Shown here one piece after another: positions 51,156 through 61,077 of a stretch of DNA of 64,000 nucleotides. Source of the DNA: Henriciella sp. (GTDB lineage: Bacteria > Pseudomonadota > Alphaproteobacteria > Caulobacterales > Hyphomonadaceae); assembly GCA_002733705.1 (NCBI GenBank), contig NVWP01000032.1, positions 1 to 64,000 of the forward strand, written 5' to 3'. Numbering within the stretch: the first letter of the stretch is position 1; every line of letters starts with the position of its first letter. The notes under the pieces are model-generated. The model ran no database searches and was not told where the DNA came from. It saw only the letters and a list, made by a program, of their open reading frames with translations. Position numbers and translations under genes: made by a program.

Positions 51156-52922
51156 ATGGGTTATCGCGCACCCGTCGAGGACATGGCTTTCGCCTTGAGG
51201 CAGCTTGCGGGAATCGACCGCCTGGCGGGCGGCCATTTCGAGAATTTCGACAACGAGCTGATCGATCCGATCCTGGAAGAGGCGGGCAAGCTTGCCTCTG
51301 ATGTGCTGGCGCCGCTGAACCAGACCGGCGATGAGCAGGGCGCCCAGCTGACCGGCGATGGAGTGGTGGCTCCGCATGGTTTTGCCGAGGCCTACCGCCA
51401 GTTCGCCGAAGGTGGCTGGATGGGACTGGCCGCCCCCGAGGAATGGGGCGGGCAGGGCCTGCCGCGTACGCTGGCGAATGCCGTCATGGAGATGCTGCAC
51501 GGGGCCAATATGAGTTTCGGCCTCTGCCCGATGCTGAGCGCTGGCGCCATCGAGGCGCTGCTGGCGCATGGCGGAGAGGCCGAACAGAAGAAATACCTGC
51601 CCAAGCTCATCTCCGGCGAATGGACCGGGACGATGAACCTGACAGAGCCGCAGGCCGGGTCGGATGTCGGTGCGCTGAAGACCAAGGCGGTCCCGCAGGA
51701 AGATGGCTCCTACGCCATCAGCGGCCAGAAGATCTACATCACCTGGGGCGACCATGACATGACGGAGAATATCATCCATCTTGTCCTCGCCCGTCTGCCG
51801 GACGCGCCGGAAGGCTCTCGCGGCATATCGCTGTTCGTCGTGCCGAAAGTGCTGGTCAATGAGGATGGCTCTCTGGGCGCGCGCAACGGCGTGAAATGTA
51901 TCGGTCTTGAGAAGAAGATCGGCATCCATGCGAGCCCGACCTGCGTCATGGAATATGAAGACGCGACGGGCTGGCTTGTCGGCGAGGAAAATAAGGGCCT
52001 CGCCTGCATGTTCACGATGATGAACGCGGCGCGCCTCAATGTCGGTCTGGAGGGCGTCGGTGTGTCCGAAGCGGCCTACCAGACCGCCTATGCCTATGCG
52101 CAGGAACGCAAACAGGGCCGGGTCGAGGGCGTCGATGGTCCGGCGCCGATCCTGCATCATGCCGACATCCGCCGCACGCTGACCACGATGCGCGCCAATA
52201 CGATGGCGGCGCGGGCGATCTGTTATGCCTGCGGTGTGGCCGCCGACCTTGTGGACTCAGCCGGGGACGAGGCCACGCGTGAGGCGGCGCGCCTGCGTGA
52301 GGAGTTGCTGACCCCGATTGCCAAGGCCTGGTCCACCGATGCGGGTGTGGAGATGGCGAGCCTCGGTGTGCAGATCCATGGCGGCATGGGCTTCATGAAC
52401 GAGACGCTCGCCGCCCAACTCTACCGTGATGCGCGGATCGCGCCGATCTATGAAGGCACGAACGGCATCCAGGCCATCGATCTAGTCGGGCGTAAGCTCG
52501 CCATGGCCGAGGGCCGTGCCATGGGCGACATGGTTGAGGAAGTGCGCGAGACGGCGCGGGCCGCGCGTGAGACCAATGACCCGCAGCTGGTCCAGATTGC
52601 CGACCGGCTGGTGGCGGCGGCCGATGCGCTGGATGAAGCGACCGGCTGGATGAAGACGGCCATGAAAGAGGACCGCGAGAAGGGGCTTGCAGGCGCCACG
52701 GCCTATCTGGAGCTTGCCGGCGATGTCATCGGTGGGCATTTCCTGGCCAAGGGGGCGCTGTCGGCGCGGGCAGATAATTCATCGCTGCGCGGCCGGATGA
52801 CCGCGCTGGCCGGCTTCTTTGCCGAAACCTCCCTGGCAGAAGCACCGGGCCGGGTGTCTGGTATCACCAGAGGGGGCGACAGCTTCCTGGCTGAAAGTGA
52901 AGCGCTGTTCGGGCTGGCCTAG
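51156..52922 (+). CDS. Acyl-CoA dehydrogenase
   Basis: A 588-residue FAD enzyme of fatty-acid beta-oxidation. NLTEPQAGSDVGALKTKA, QKIYITWGDHDM and GLEKKIGIHASPTC are the middle-domain motifs. VQIHGGMGFMNET is in the C-terminal helical domain with the catalytic Glu in IYEGTNGIQAID. The extra C-terminal domain (about 470-588) marks the long form common in proteobacteria. I set the start at ATG 51156, nine bases after GGGAG; the ATG at 51147 is too close to that site. The last codons overlap the convergent MFS gene (stop codons share CTAG). Confidence 0.93.
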   Translation: MGYRAPVEDMAFALRQLAGIDRLAGGHFENFDNELIDPILEEAGKLASDVLAPLNQTGDEQGAQLTGDGVVAPHGFAEAYRQFAEGGWMGLAAPEEWGGQGLPRTLANAVMEMLHGANMSFGLCPMLSAGAIEALLAHGGEAEQKKYLPKLISGEWTGTMNLTEPQAGSDVGALKTKAVPQEDGSYAISGQKIYITWGDHDMTENIIHLVLARLPDAPEGSRGISLFVVPKVLVNEDGSLGARNGVKCIGLEKKIGIHASPTCVMEYEDATGWLVGEENKGLACMFTMMNAARLNVGLEGVGVSEAAYQTAYAYAQERKQGRVEGVDGPAPILHHADIRRTLTTMRANTMAARAICYACGVAADLVDSAGDEATREAARLREELLTPIAKAWSTDAGVEMASLGVQIHGGMGFMNETLAAQLYRDARIAPIYEGTNGIQAIDLVGRKLAMAEGRAMGDMVEEVRETARAARETNDPQLVQIADRLVAAADALDEATGWMKTAMKEDREKGLAGATAYLELAGDVIGGHFLAKGALSARADNSSLRGRMTALAGFFAETSLAEAPGRVSGITRGGDSFLAESEALFGLA

Positions 52923-54130
52923 GCTGCTCGCGCTGCCAGTCTTGGCGCGATGAAGCCGAGCATGACACAGGCGGCTACGCACCAGCCGGACATCCAGAGA
53001 AGCTGCGTCGGCAGGCCCACCCCGGTATCGATCAGCGCGCCAGTAAGGCCCGGGCCCAGTGCTGTCGAGAAAACCATCGCCGCCACAACGACGGCACGGA
53101 TCGCGCCGAGATGTTTGACCCCATAGATTTCAGGCCATAGCGCGCCGACCAGCGTTGCGGTGAAGCCATAGCTGATCCCGATCAGGAACATGAAAACATA
53201 GACGCCCCAGACCGGGGTGAGCAGGGCGGCTGTCGCGCTGGCGACCCCCAGGGGCAGGAGGAAGAAGGGCAGGAGGCGGAACGATCCGAACCGGTCGATG
53301 AGCTGGCCGCAGACAAGCGAGAAGACCACAGTGGTTGCCGCCTTGATCGGGAAGGCAGCGGCGAAGGCGAGGTCACTATAGCCGCGCAATTCGACCAGAT
53401 AGTCCTGATGAAAGAAGATGGTAGTCCCGATAAATGGCGGGGCCAGCACGCAGGCGAGAAGCGCATAGAAGAGCGGATCGCGGATGACCTCATGGCGGGT
53501 CCAGTTGCGGGCGGTACGCTCGTCGGGGCCGTCATCGATGGTGTTCTCGCCGGGGATACGCTCCACGGCCCAGAGGAGCTGGATGACCGGCATGGCAAAG
53601 ATCAGGAGGGCGGCGATGGCGACGATCCAGGCCGCCTGCCAGCCGGCAGCCGCTGCGATGAGGGCAAAGGAGACAGGCAGCAGCGCCTCGCCCAGCTGGT
53701 GGCCCGGAACGACAAGGGAGGTGGCCCGCCCGCGGCCTGCGGCGAACCAGCGCCCCGTCTCTGTCAGCGCGGTATGGGTCATCATGCCCTGGCCGAAGAG
53801 GCGCAACAGGTAGAGGGCAAGCACCATCACAGCCACATTCGGTGCATAGGCAATGAGCAGGCAGGCCACCGACAGGCAGGGGATGACGAACAGGACGACG
53901 CGCCGGCCGGGCATCGTGTCCAGAGTCCGGCCGATAAAGGGCAGGGTTGCCGCGCTCGCCAGCGTGGCGACCATATAGGTGAGGCCGAATTCACCATCCG
54001 TCAGATCGAACTTCGCGCGCAGTTCTTCACCCGACAGGCCGATGAAAAAGGTCTGCCCGAAGGAAGAAAAGAAGGTGAGCAGAAAGCCACCGGCAATCCA
54101 GCGGGCATTGTTGCGCAGAAAAGTCAGCAT
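52919..54130 (-). CDS. MFS transporter
   Basis: A 403-residue protein with 12 predicted helices. The loop motif RTLDTMPGRRVVLFV resembles the MFS loop 2-3 signature, and the mid-loop carries a charged stretch (ERIPGENTIDDGPDERTARN). The start ATG 54130 has AGGA upstream; the frame runs to 54247 without support and would overlap the divergent acyl-CoA synthetase gene. Substrate unknown. It lies between fatty-acid genes; monocarboxylate transport is possible but not shown. Confidence 0.88.
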   Translation of the reverse strand: MLTFLRNNARWIAGGFLLTFFSSFGQTFFIGLSGEELRAKFDLTDGEFGLTYMVATLASAATLPFIGRTLDTMPGRRVVLFVIPCLSVACLLIAYAPNVAVMVLALYLLRLFGQGMMTHTALTETGRWFAAGRGRATSLVVPGHQLGEALLPVSFALIAAAAGWQAAWIVAIAALLIFAMPVIQLLWAVERIPGENTIDDGPDERTARNWTRHEVIRDPLFYALLACVLAPPFIGTTIFFHQDYLVELRGYSDLAFAAAFPIKAATTVVFSLVCGQLIDRFGSFRLLPFFLLPLGVASATAALLTPVWGVYVFMFLIGISYGFTATLVGALWPEIYGVKHLGAIRAVVVAAMVFSTALGPGLTGALIDTGVGLPTQLLWMSGWCVAACVMLGFIAPRLAARAA

Positions 54131-54236
54131 GATCCAGTCCTGCACCCAGAGCCCGGCAATTGAAAGCCATGTTTGCGAATGCGGCCGGTAAGCGATAGCT
54201 GATCGGGAAAACCAGAAGACAATGCCGGAGGAATTC

Positions 54237-55763
54237 ATGTCGCCCAATTATGTCGAGCTCATCAATCGCGGCGGACGCACCGCACCTGACCGCACAGCGA
54301 TCCTATTCGAGGGGGCCTCGCTGAGCTTTGCAGAGACCCACCGGGTGACGAACCAGCTGGCAAATGTCTTTGCGGACAAAGGACTGAAACGCGGGGACCG
54401 GCTGGGGCTGCTGGTGAACAACAGCCTTTATAGCGTGCCGCTTGATTTTGCCTGTGCGAAGGCGGGCCTCAACCGTGTGCCTTTGAACGGGCGCCTGTCT
54501 GTCTCCGAACATGCGCGCATGCTGCAGGATACAGATTGCAAGACACTGGTGTTTGGGCCGGATCTTGAGGGGCAGGCAAAGGCGCTGAAAGAGGCGGTGC
54601 CCGGCCTTGTCTGCCTCCCGCTCGGCGCGCCGGGGGCTGGCCTGCTGGGTGAGGCGGCGCAGGCGAGTGATGCAGAGCCCGATGTGGCTGTGGCCGATGA
54701 CGATATCGTCCTGACGCTGTTCACCTCCGGCACGACGGGGACGCTGAAGGCGGCCCAGCACACGCAGGCCTCTTATGCGGCAATCTGCCGGAATGTCCTT
54801 GTGAACCTGATCAATCCGGCCCCGGGCGACACGATGCTGCACGCCGCATCGCTGATCCATGCGAGCGGTGTTTTCGTTCTGCCATTCTGGCTGCGCGATG
54901 CGCGTACGCTCATCATGCCCCATTTCGAGCCGGCGGCCTATCTGAAGGCAATCGGGGACCATGATGTAACGGCGATCAATCTGGTGCCGACCATGTTGCA
55001 GATGCTGCTCGGTCAGCCGGGTTTCGATGACATCGCCAACTCCCGCCTGAAGCAGGTGATCTATGGCGCCTCCCCGATGCCTCGGCCGGTGATCAAGCAG
55101 GCCATGGAGAGCTGGGGGCAGCATCGCTTCTGGCAGTATTACGGGCAGACCGAATGCCCGCTGGCGGTCGCGGTCCTGCGCCCGGAGGATCATGAAGGCG
55201 ACGCGCTTGGCGCGTGCGGCCGGCCCTCCCTCGATGTCGATATCCGGCTTGTCGATGAGGATGGGCAGGATGTGGGCGAAGGCGAGATGGGAGAGATCGC
55301 CGTGCGGGCCCCCTCCCGCATGGCCGGGTATCACAATGCGCCGGAACTCAATGCCGAGATGATGCTCGAGGATGGCTGGATGCGCACCCGCGATGTCGGC
55401 CGGTTCGATGAGCGCGGCCTTCTGCACCTCATGGACCGCACCTCCGACATGATCATTACGGGCGGCTATAATGTCTATCCGCGTGAGGTGGAGGACGTGC
55501 TGATGGCGCATCCGGCGGTGGCCGAATGCGCGGTCGTGGGCGTGAAGGATGATAAATGGGTGGAAGCTGTGACCGCCGTGGTTGCGCTAAAGCCGGATGC
55601 GCAGGTCGATAGCGACATGCTGACAGCTTATGTCGGCGAAAAGGTCGCCGCCTACAAGCGTCCGCGCCGCGTCGTCTTCGTTGAGGCCATCCCGAAGACG
55701 GCTGTCGGCAAGATTAACCGCAAGGCCGTGCGCGACCAGCTGAACGCGGCGGGCCAGACATAG
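54237..55763 (+). CDS. Acyl-CoA synthetase (AMP-forming)
   Basis: A 508-residue ANL-family ligase that activates a fatty or other acid with ATP and CoA. The P-loop is TLFTSGTTGTLKAAQ; the canonical motif ends ...GTPK, here GTLK, so the usual Pro is Leu. YYGQTECPLAVAV is the adenylate motif, and GWMRTRDVGRFDERGLLHLMDRTSDMIITGGYNVYPREVED holds the hinge. VGKINRKAVRD has the C-terminal catalytic Lys. GGAGG lies six bases before ATG 54237. It is next to an acyl-CoA dehydrogenase. Confidence 0.9.
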   Translation: MSPNYVELINRGGRTAPDRTAILFEGASLSFAETHRVTNQLANVFADKGLKRGDRLGLLVNNSLYSVPLDFACAKAGLNRVPLNGRLSVSEHARMLQDTDCKTLVFGPDLEGQAKALKEAVPGLVCLPLGAPGAGLLGEAAQASDAEPDVAVADDDIVLTLFTSGTTGTLKAAQHTQASYAAICRNVLVNLINPAPGDTMLHAASLIHASGVFVLPFWLRDARTLIMPHFEPAAYLKAIGDHDVTAINLVPTMLQMLLGQPGFDDIANSRLKQVIYGASPMPRPVIKQAMESWGQHRFWQYYGQTECPLAVAVLRPEDHEGDALGACGRPSLDVDIRLVDEDGQDVGEGEMGEIAVRAPSRMAGYHNAPELNAEMMLEDGWMRTRDVGRFDERGLLHLMDRTSDMIITGGYNVYPREVEDVLMAHPAVAECAVVGVKDDKWVEAVTAVVALKPDAQVDSDMLTAYVGEKVAAYKRPRRVVFVEAIPKTAVGKINRKAVRDQLNAAGQT

Positions 55764-55785
55764 CCCGCCGGTCCGTTTCATTGAG

Positions 55786-57798
55786 CTAGTCGTAGAAGCA
55801 CTTCTCCGTACCGTCGCCCTGATTATAGCAACGGCCCTGATAGTTCATCGGCGGGCGGTATTCGGGCTTCCAGTCGAAGATCGGGTGGCGATAGGCCTTG
55901 CGAGCATATTCTTCGGCCGCAACGCGCTCAGCCTGGGCGCGGCCTTCATATTGGGCCTGAGCCCACCGCCAGACCGTCCCGCACTCGCGGCTGTTATTAC
56001 CAAAACGGCTGCAGATGTCGCTGGCATCGGCTTCGTTCGGCAGCTGCTTGTACCTGTTCCAGTAGGCCTGAAGGTATTTGCCACCTTGCGTGCGTGCAAC
56101 CGTGTAGAAGACGTCATTGAACTGGATTTCGTAGCCATTGGCGAGGATCTCGTCGGCCTTTTCGCGCTGGCTCGTGGCAAGGCGTTCGGCGCGGACGGCT
56201 GCCCATGCTTCAGGATATTCGCGCCCCATGCGGGCGTCGTATTTTTCCTCGAACAGGGCCCGTGCCTGTTTGATGATCTCTTCGGTGACGAGGGTTTGAG
56301 GATCATCGGGAGATGATTTGTAAAATTGTGGATTTCGGTGCTCCGCGGTCTGGCGGACATATGCGTCTTCCCCGGCAGCTCCGAGCGTGTACCAGTCCGA
56401 AATGCCGCCCGCTGCGCCGAGTTCCGGGTCTTCAAAGAAGCGTACTGCGGCGTGAAGCGGCATGGATGGAATGTCGTCAGGGTTCTGGTCCCTGAACATG
56501 TCGCGGTAGACGTCCTCGTCCATAGATCCGACCCAGACGTCCGCCAGTTTCAGCGCGTTGACCGCATACAGATTGACGTTGATCGGTGCCAGCTCGTTCA
56601 AGTTACCGGATAATGGCTCCCTAAACTCCGGCCCGCCGACGACATGGGTAATGAAGCGGTAATATCGCTCCGGCCCTTCGCCGTAGACAACGAGCCATCC
56701 GCGGACACCTTTAACCGCAAAATCCATGTGGTCATTTACGTACAGCGGCACCATGCCCACGGCGCCATCTTTCATCTCGATCGGCGTGCCATCCTCCAGG
56801 CTCAGCGGCACATAGATGTCGCCGTTGAAGAGGCCGTGGCCGGAGGCGAGCGTCCCCCGCTTTTCCAGCGGCATATTTGCAAAGTCGGTGCCGGACCCAG
56901 TTGCGAGAGTGTTGAGTTCGTTCATGCTTTTGGGGCTCAGCCGGATCCATTGATTGGGGGGCTTGTTGTCGAGCGGATGGCCAATCGCCATGATTGTGAG
57001 CTGCGGGCCGAGATGGTCGATCTCCAGCTTGAACGGGTCGACATAGACAGAGAATTCGCTGCCATCCTCGGCGCGGACGGGAAAAGCGTAGAGATTGTTG
57101 TTGAAGACGTAAAAGTCGTTGCCCTTGTCCGGCTCGCGCCGTTCCACGACGCGGTCGAGGGTCAGGTCGAACTCGCCCGTCGGGCCTGGAAAGAAGAAGG
57201 ATTTCAGACCGTCTGAATCTGTCGGGCCTTCAAACCGGACGACGGCGGGCTGATCTGGCGTCTTCCCGAAATGTTGATTGATATGCGACCAGTAGAATGA
57301 GGTCGGGGTGAAGGTTTCCGTGCCGTCCAGCGTAACGTACCCAAACTGCAGATCGACGCGTTGCACATAGGCAAGCTTGTCGGAGACGGCATAGGCCCAG
57401 CGATATTCGGCGGGCAGGAGGATGTTTCCCTGGTCGTCCGCAATGCCTGTCAGGACGGTCTGCTTGGAGATGTAGGAGAGCCAGTTGTTCTTGCCGAAAC
57501 CGAGATTGTCCTGGGCGTATTTCTCATAGGCCTCCGCGGTCGTGCCATGTTTTTCGAGGATCGGGATCAGCTCTTCTTTCTCGAAGCTGAAACGCTTGAC
57601 CAGCGACAGCCGCTTTGGCGCCGCACCCTCGACTGATGGGCGCACGTAAACCTGATCGGCTTCGATAATGCAGCCGGCGCCATTGTTTGGCGTTCGGCAT
57701 TCGGTGTCGAACCTGTCCGTGGTGCTATAGTTCTTCCAGGCATGGGCGTGAAACGCCTGAGCTGTCAGCAGCAAGGCCACGATAATAAAACGATACAT
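55786..57798 (-). CDS. Large secreted protein of unknown function
   Basis: A 670-residue protein with a signal peptide (FHAHAW). The middle has a WG-repeat-like block (GIADDQGNILLPAEYRWAYAVSDKLAYVQRVDLQFGYVTLDG) and many beta-strands. The C-terminal 130 residues are helical and carry Cys pairs (CSRFGNNSREC, CYNQGDGTEKC) with an N-terminal CRTPNNGAGC, suggesting disulfides. I do not recognise the family. Base composition is visibly less GC-rich than the neighbours, a possible sign of transfer or of relaxed selection. Confidence 0.75.
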   Translation of the reverse strand: MYRFIIVALLLTAQAFHAHAWKNYSTTDRFDTECRTPNNGAGCIIEADQVYVRPSVEGAAPKRLSLVKRFSFEKEELIPILEKHGTTAEAYEKYAQDNLGFGKNNWLSYISKQTVLTGIADDQGNILLPAEYRWAYAVSDKLAYVQRVDLQFGYVTLDGTETFTPTSFYWSHINQHFGKTPDQPAVVRFEGPTDSDGLKSFFFPGPTGEFDLTLDRVVERREPDKGNDFYVFNNNLYAFPVRAEDGSEFSVYVDPFKLEIDHLGPQLTIMAIGHPLDNKPPNQWIRLSPKSMNELNTLATGSGTDFANMPLEKRGTLASGHGLFNGDIYVPLSLEDGTPIEMKDGAVGMVPLYVNDHMDFAVKGVRGWLVVYGEGPERYYRFITHVVGGPEFREPLSGNLNELAPINVNLYAVNALKLADVWVGSMDEDVYRDMFRDQNPDDIPSMPLHAAVRFFEDPELGAAGGISDWYTLGAAGEDAYVRQTAEHRNPQFYKSSPDDPQTLVTEEIIKQARALFEEKYDARMGREYPEAWAAVRAERLATSQREKADEILANGYEIQFNDVFYTVARTQGGKYLQAYWNRYKQLPNEADASDICSRFGNNSRECGTVWRWAQAQYEGRAQAERVAAEEYARKAYRHPIFDWKPEYRPPMNYQGRCYNQGDGTEKCFYD

Positions 57799-57877
57799 TT
57801 TTGCGTCCCCTCATTCTGGACGCAGATTAAGGCCTGGTTCGGAGAGCTGTCCAGTTCAGACAGAGGGCCGCTCTGGG

Positions 57878-59530
57878 CTAACCCTCAGGCATGGCGCGGG
57901 CGATGATGGCGGCCTGGTCGACCTCACTGGCGACATCGCCATAGACGAAGCCGCGCCGGTCATCGGCCAGCCTCTGGCGGCAGAAACCGTGGAAGACATA
58001 GTCCGGCGCGCACTGGAAGAGGGCGGCGGCCTGAAGCGCGAGGGCCATTTCCTGTGCAAAGGCGCGCGCGCTGCCTTCATGCAGGGCGCCGGGCTGCAGG
58101 AAGTCCTGAAGCTTCTCGCAGTGGCGGTCATAAGCGCCGTTGCGGCCCATCGCCGATTGCAGCTCTTTCTGGACGGCCTTGAGGCTGTCAGGCTCCCGCG
58201 AGAGGGCGCGCAAAATGTCGAGCGCGATGACATTGCCCGAGCCCTCCCAGATGGCGTTAAGGGGAGATTGCCGGAAGAGGCGCGGCATCGGCCCTTCCTC
58301 GACATAGCCCGCCCCGCCATGACATTCGAGCGCCTCATAGACGAAGCCCGGCTGACGCTTGCAGACCCAGTATTTCGCGAGCGGCGTGGCAAGGCGCATG
58401 AAGGCCGCCTCGTCCGGGTCATCTTTTGCGCGGTCGAGGCTCGCGCCGATGCGCAGGGCAATGGCGGTGGCCGCTTCGCTTTCGATGGCAAGGTCGGTCA
58501 GCACGGCGCGCATGGCCGGCTGATCGATCAGAGTCTTCTGAAAGGCGCGGCGCTGGGAGGTATGCCAGAGCGCCTGCGCGAGGGCGGCGCGCATGCCGCC
58601 GGCAGAGCCCAGTGTGCAGTCATAGCGGGTGTGCTGGACCATATCGATAATGGTGCGCACGCCGCGGCCTTCCTCGCCGAGCCTCTGCGCCCATGCGCCG
58701 TGATACTCGATCTCTGAGGAGGCATTGGACTTGTCGCCCATCTTGTCCTTGAGGCGCATGATATGAATAGCATTGCGCGTGCCGTCCGGGCGCCAGCGGG
58801 GGACGAGGAAACAGGTCATCCCGCCTTCTGCATAGGCAAGGGTCAGGAAGGCATCGGACATGGGCGCCGAGCAGAACCATTTATGGCCCGTCAGCAGATA
58901 GCCGCCATCGCTGGCCGGTTCAGCGCGTGTCGTATTTGCGCGCACGTCTGATCCGCCCTGCTTCTCCGTCATCGCCATGCCAATCGTGACACCGGTCTTT
59001 TCGGCTGCGGGGATGAAACGGGGGTCATAGCTCTGCGCGGTGACGCGCGGTGTCCAGGTGTCTGCAAGCGCCGGGTCTGTCTTGAGCGCCGCGACACAGG
59101 CATAGGTCATGGACATGGGGCAGGTGACACCGGCGTCCGCCTGCATCATCAGCATCATCATGGCGCCGTGCAGGACATGACCGGAGGGTTCGACCCAGGG
59201 CGCGCCGGAAATGCCGCTATCAAGACCGAGCGCCATAAGCTGATGATAGGCGGGGTGAAACTCCACCTCATCGAGGCGCTGGCCGTAGCGGTCGAAGGAT
59301 CTGAGCTTTGGCGGATTCTCATTCGCCTGACGCGCCCAGTTGAGGGTCTCGGCCGCGCCGCATTTCTCGCCAAATTCGGTGAGGCGGGATTTGTGCCGCT
59401 CTCCGCCAAAGGCTGAGACGGCCGACTGGAGCGGCTTGTCGGCCTTGAAAACATTGACGTCCTCAAGCGGCCGGGGCTGGTTCGTGACGCTGTGGGTGGC
59501 AAGGTCGGTTAGCGGGGCGCGCGTGGACAT
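57878..59530 (-). CDS. AidB-like acyl-CoA dehydrogenase
   Basis: A 550-residue acyl-CoA dehydrogenase of the AidB branch (alkylation-response flavoprotein). THSVTNQPRPLEDVNVF at the start, GMAMTEKQGGSDVRANTT, GHKWFCSAPMSDAFL and LGSAGGMRAALAQALWHTSQRRAF in the FAD/substrate region, then ALECHGGAGYVEEGPMPRLFRQSPLNAIWEGSGNVIALDILR are all AidB-like. AidB protects DNA from alkylation in E. coli; no ada or alk genes are nearby. It is divergent in function from the acyl-CoA dehydrogenase at 51 kb. Confidence 0.88.
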   Translation of the reverse strand: MSTRAPLTDLATHSVTNQPRPLEDVNVFKADKPLQSAVSAFGGERHKSRLTEFGEKCGAAETLNWARQANENPPKLRSFDRYGQRLDEVEFHPAYHQLMALGLDSGISGAPWVEPSGHVLHGAMMMLMMQADAGVTCPMSMTYACVAALKTDPALADTWTPRVTAQSYDPRFIPAAEKTGVTIGMAMTEKQGGSDVRANTTRAEPASDGGYLLTGHKWFCSAPMSDAFLTLAYAEGGMTCFLVPRWRPDGTRNAIHIMRLKDKMGDKSNASSEIEYHGAWAQRLGEEGRGVRTIIDMVQHTRYDCTLGSAGGMRAALAQALWHTSQRRAFQKTLIDQPAMRAVLTDLAIESEAATAIALRIGASLDRAKDDPDEAAFMRLATPLAKYWVCKRQPGFVYEALECHGGAGYVEEGPMPRLFRQSPLNAIWEGSGNVIALDILRALSREPDSLKAVQKELQSAMGRNGAYDRHCEKLQDFLQPGALHEGSARAFAQEMALALQAAALFQCAPDYVFHGFCRQRLADDRRGFVYGDVASEVDQAAIIARAMPEG

Positions 59531-59611
59531 GCGGGATCACCTCCTGAAGCTCTCTCGAACAGGCTTTCTAGACCGTGCAGGCCTTATTGGACAGGGCGCC
59601 GCGTGAGTGGG

Positions 59612-60241
59612 TCAGCCTGTCCAGCGGGAGATGAGGCTTTGTGGATCCGGGCGAGCGCGTTCCTGCGGGTCGGCAGTCGCGGTCCCGAGATAGAAATAGC
59701 CCGCGATCCGCTCGCCTTTTTCAAGACCGAGGACCTGATTGATGCCGCTGGAGAAGCTGATCCATTCGGTCAGCCAGCAGCCGGCAAAGCCTGCGGCATT
59801 GGCCGCGAGAAGCAGGTTGTGGCCGAGCGCGCCGGCGGAAAGCTCCTGTTCCCAGACGGGGGTCTTGTTGTCATCCTTGGGACTTGAGATCAGGACGACC
59901 ACGCAGGGCGCGCGCATGGGCAGGGCGCGCGTGGCCTCAAGATCCTCGTCGCTGGCAAAGCTGTTTTCCTGCCGGTGAACCTCAGCCGCCTTCTCGCCGA
60001 AAGTCTTTCGCGCATCGCCTTCCAGCACGATGAAGCGCCAGGGCGATAGCCTGCGATGATCCGGCACGCGTGTGGCCGCGGCAAGAATGGCGTCCAGCGT
60101 GTCCGGGTCTGGAGCCGGGCCCCCGATAGAGGCCTTGTTGGCCGACCTTCGAAGCGCGAGGAAGGTGCGCGCCGCCTCGCTTTCCTGCGTGGCCTTCATG
60201 GCGGTGCCGACGGACGGGGCGTCTGGGAAGAGTTTCGTCAT
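59612..60241 (-). CDS. Nitroreductase-family protein (YdjA-like)
   Basis: A 209-residue FMN oxidoreductase. FLALRRSANKASIGGPAPDPDTLDAILAAATRVPDHRRLSPWRFIVLEG is the family N-terminus with the P-D-H-x-x-L-x-P-W-R FMN motif of YdjA-type members. AGALGHNLLLAANAAGFAGCWLTEW and a final YLGTATADPQERARPD follow. It would reduce nitro compounds or quinones with NAD(P)H. It is divergent from tetR with 170 bases between. Confidence 0.9.
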   Translation of the reverse strand: MTKLFPDAPSVGTAMKATQESEAARTFLALRRSANKASIGGPAPDPDTLDAILAAATRVPDHRRLSPWRFIVLEGDARKTFGEKAAEVHRQENSFASDEDLEATRALPMRAPCVVVLISSPKDDNKTPVWEQELSAGALGHNLLLAANAAGFAGCWLTEWISFSSGINQVLGLEKGERIAGYFYLGTATADPQERARPDPQSLISRWTG

Positions 60242-60335
60242 GCGGGAGAGATAGTATGAGCGCGCCTGATTGAAACCGGGAAGCGGGCGACTTTTTAAAG
60301 TCTCCAGAGACGTTTTTCCGGCGGGAAGTAAACGG

Positions 60336-60352
60336 CGTTCACAAAATGAACG
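60336..60352. promoter_or_regulatory. Candidate TetR operator
   Basis: CGTTCA-CAAAA-TGAACG, six-base arms and a five-base spacer, lies 60 bases before the tetR start and 95 bases before the nitroreductase start. A TetR dimer site is plausible. Confidence 0.5.
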
Positions 60353-60411
60353 TCTATTGCTAAATTATCCTTTTTGATTATCATGAACACCTCTCAGGCG
60401 GGGATGAGGAC

Positions 60412-61077
60412 ATGCAGGAAAGCGAAGTGTCACCGGCAGAACGCCGCCGCCTGCGGGTCAGGGAAGCCATTCTGGATGCGGCAGAACGGGTCTTTGCACA
60501 AGAAGGCGAAGCGGGCCTCTCCATCCGGCGTATTGCCGATGAGATCGATTACTCCCCCGCGGCGATCTACAAATATTTCAGCTCCAAGGATGACCTTGTC
60601 GATGAGCTGAAAGAGTCCTTTTTCGGAAGGCTTCTTGCCGTCGTGCACGAGATCGCGGACCGCAGTGAGCCGTTCGAAAAACGGGCCAGGCGCTGCATGT
60701 CCGGTTATATCCGCATCGCCATCGAGAAGCCGCACCATTATGTCGCCGCCTTCTCGGGCATAACCGAGCGGGACAAGTCCTGCGAGGAAGAGGCCTGCGA
60801 GTTTGAGCAGAGCAATAAGGGGCGGGCTTTTTCCATCCTGACCGACATGATGGAAGAGGGTATTGCGGGCGGTCACTTTCGCGCGGATCTAAGTCCCGTC
60901 GGGACCGCGAAGTCTGTATGGGCCTCGATCCATGGACTTGCGATGATGATTGCACATGTTCCGGACTTCCCCCGCATGGCGGCACAGCCTGCGGAGATGG
61001 GCCAGGCCGAGTTCATAGACTTTCATGCGGACCTTATTGTCCGCAGCCTTGAGACAGGCGCGGGAGGCGCTTCATGA
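60412..61077 (+). CDS. TetR-family regulator of the RND operon
   Basis: A 221-residue TetR regulator. VREAILDAAERVFAQEGEAGLSIRRIADEIDYSPAAIYKYFSSKDDL is the N-terminal HTH. The C-terminal ligand domain (from about 65) matches the TetR_C_33-like class in pattern only. The ATG at 60412 follows GAGGAC. Its stop overlaps the RND adaptor start by four bases, so it is the first gene of that operon and probably represses it. Confidence 0.9.
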   Translation: MQESEVSPAERRRLRVREAILDAAERVFAQEGEAGLSIRRIADEIDYSPAAIYKYFSSKDDLVDELKESFFGRLLAVVHEIADRSEPFEKRARRCMSGYIRIAIEKPHHYVAAFSGITERDKSCEEEACEFEQSNKGRAFSILTDMMEEGIAGGHFRADLSPVGTAKSVWASIHGLAMMIAHVPDFPRMAAQPAEMGQAEFIDFHADLIVRSLETGAGGAS

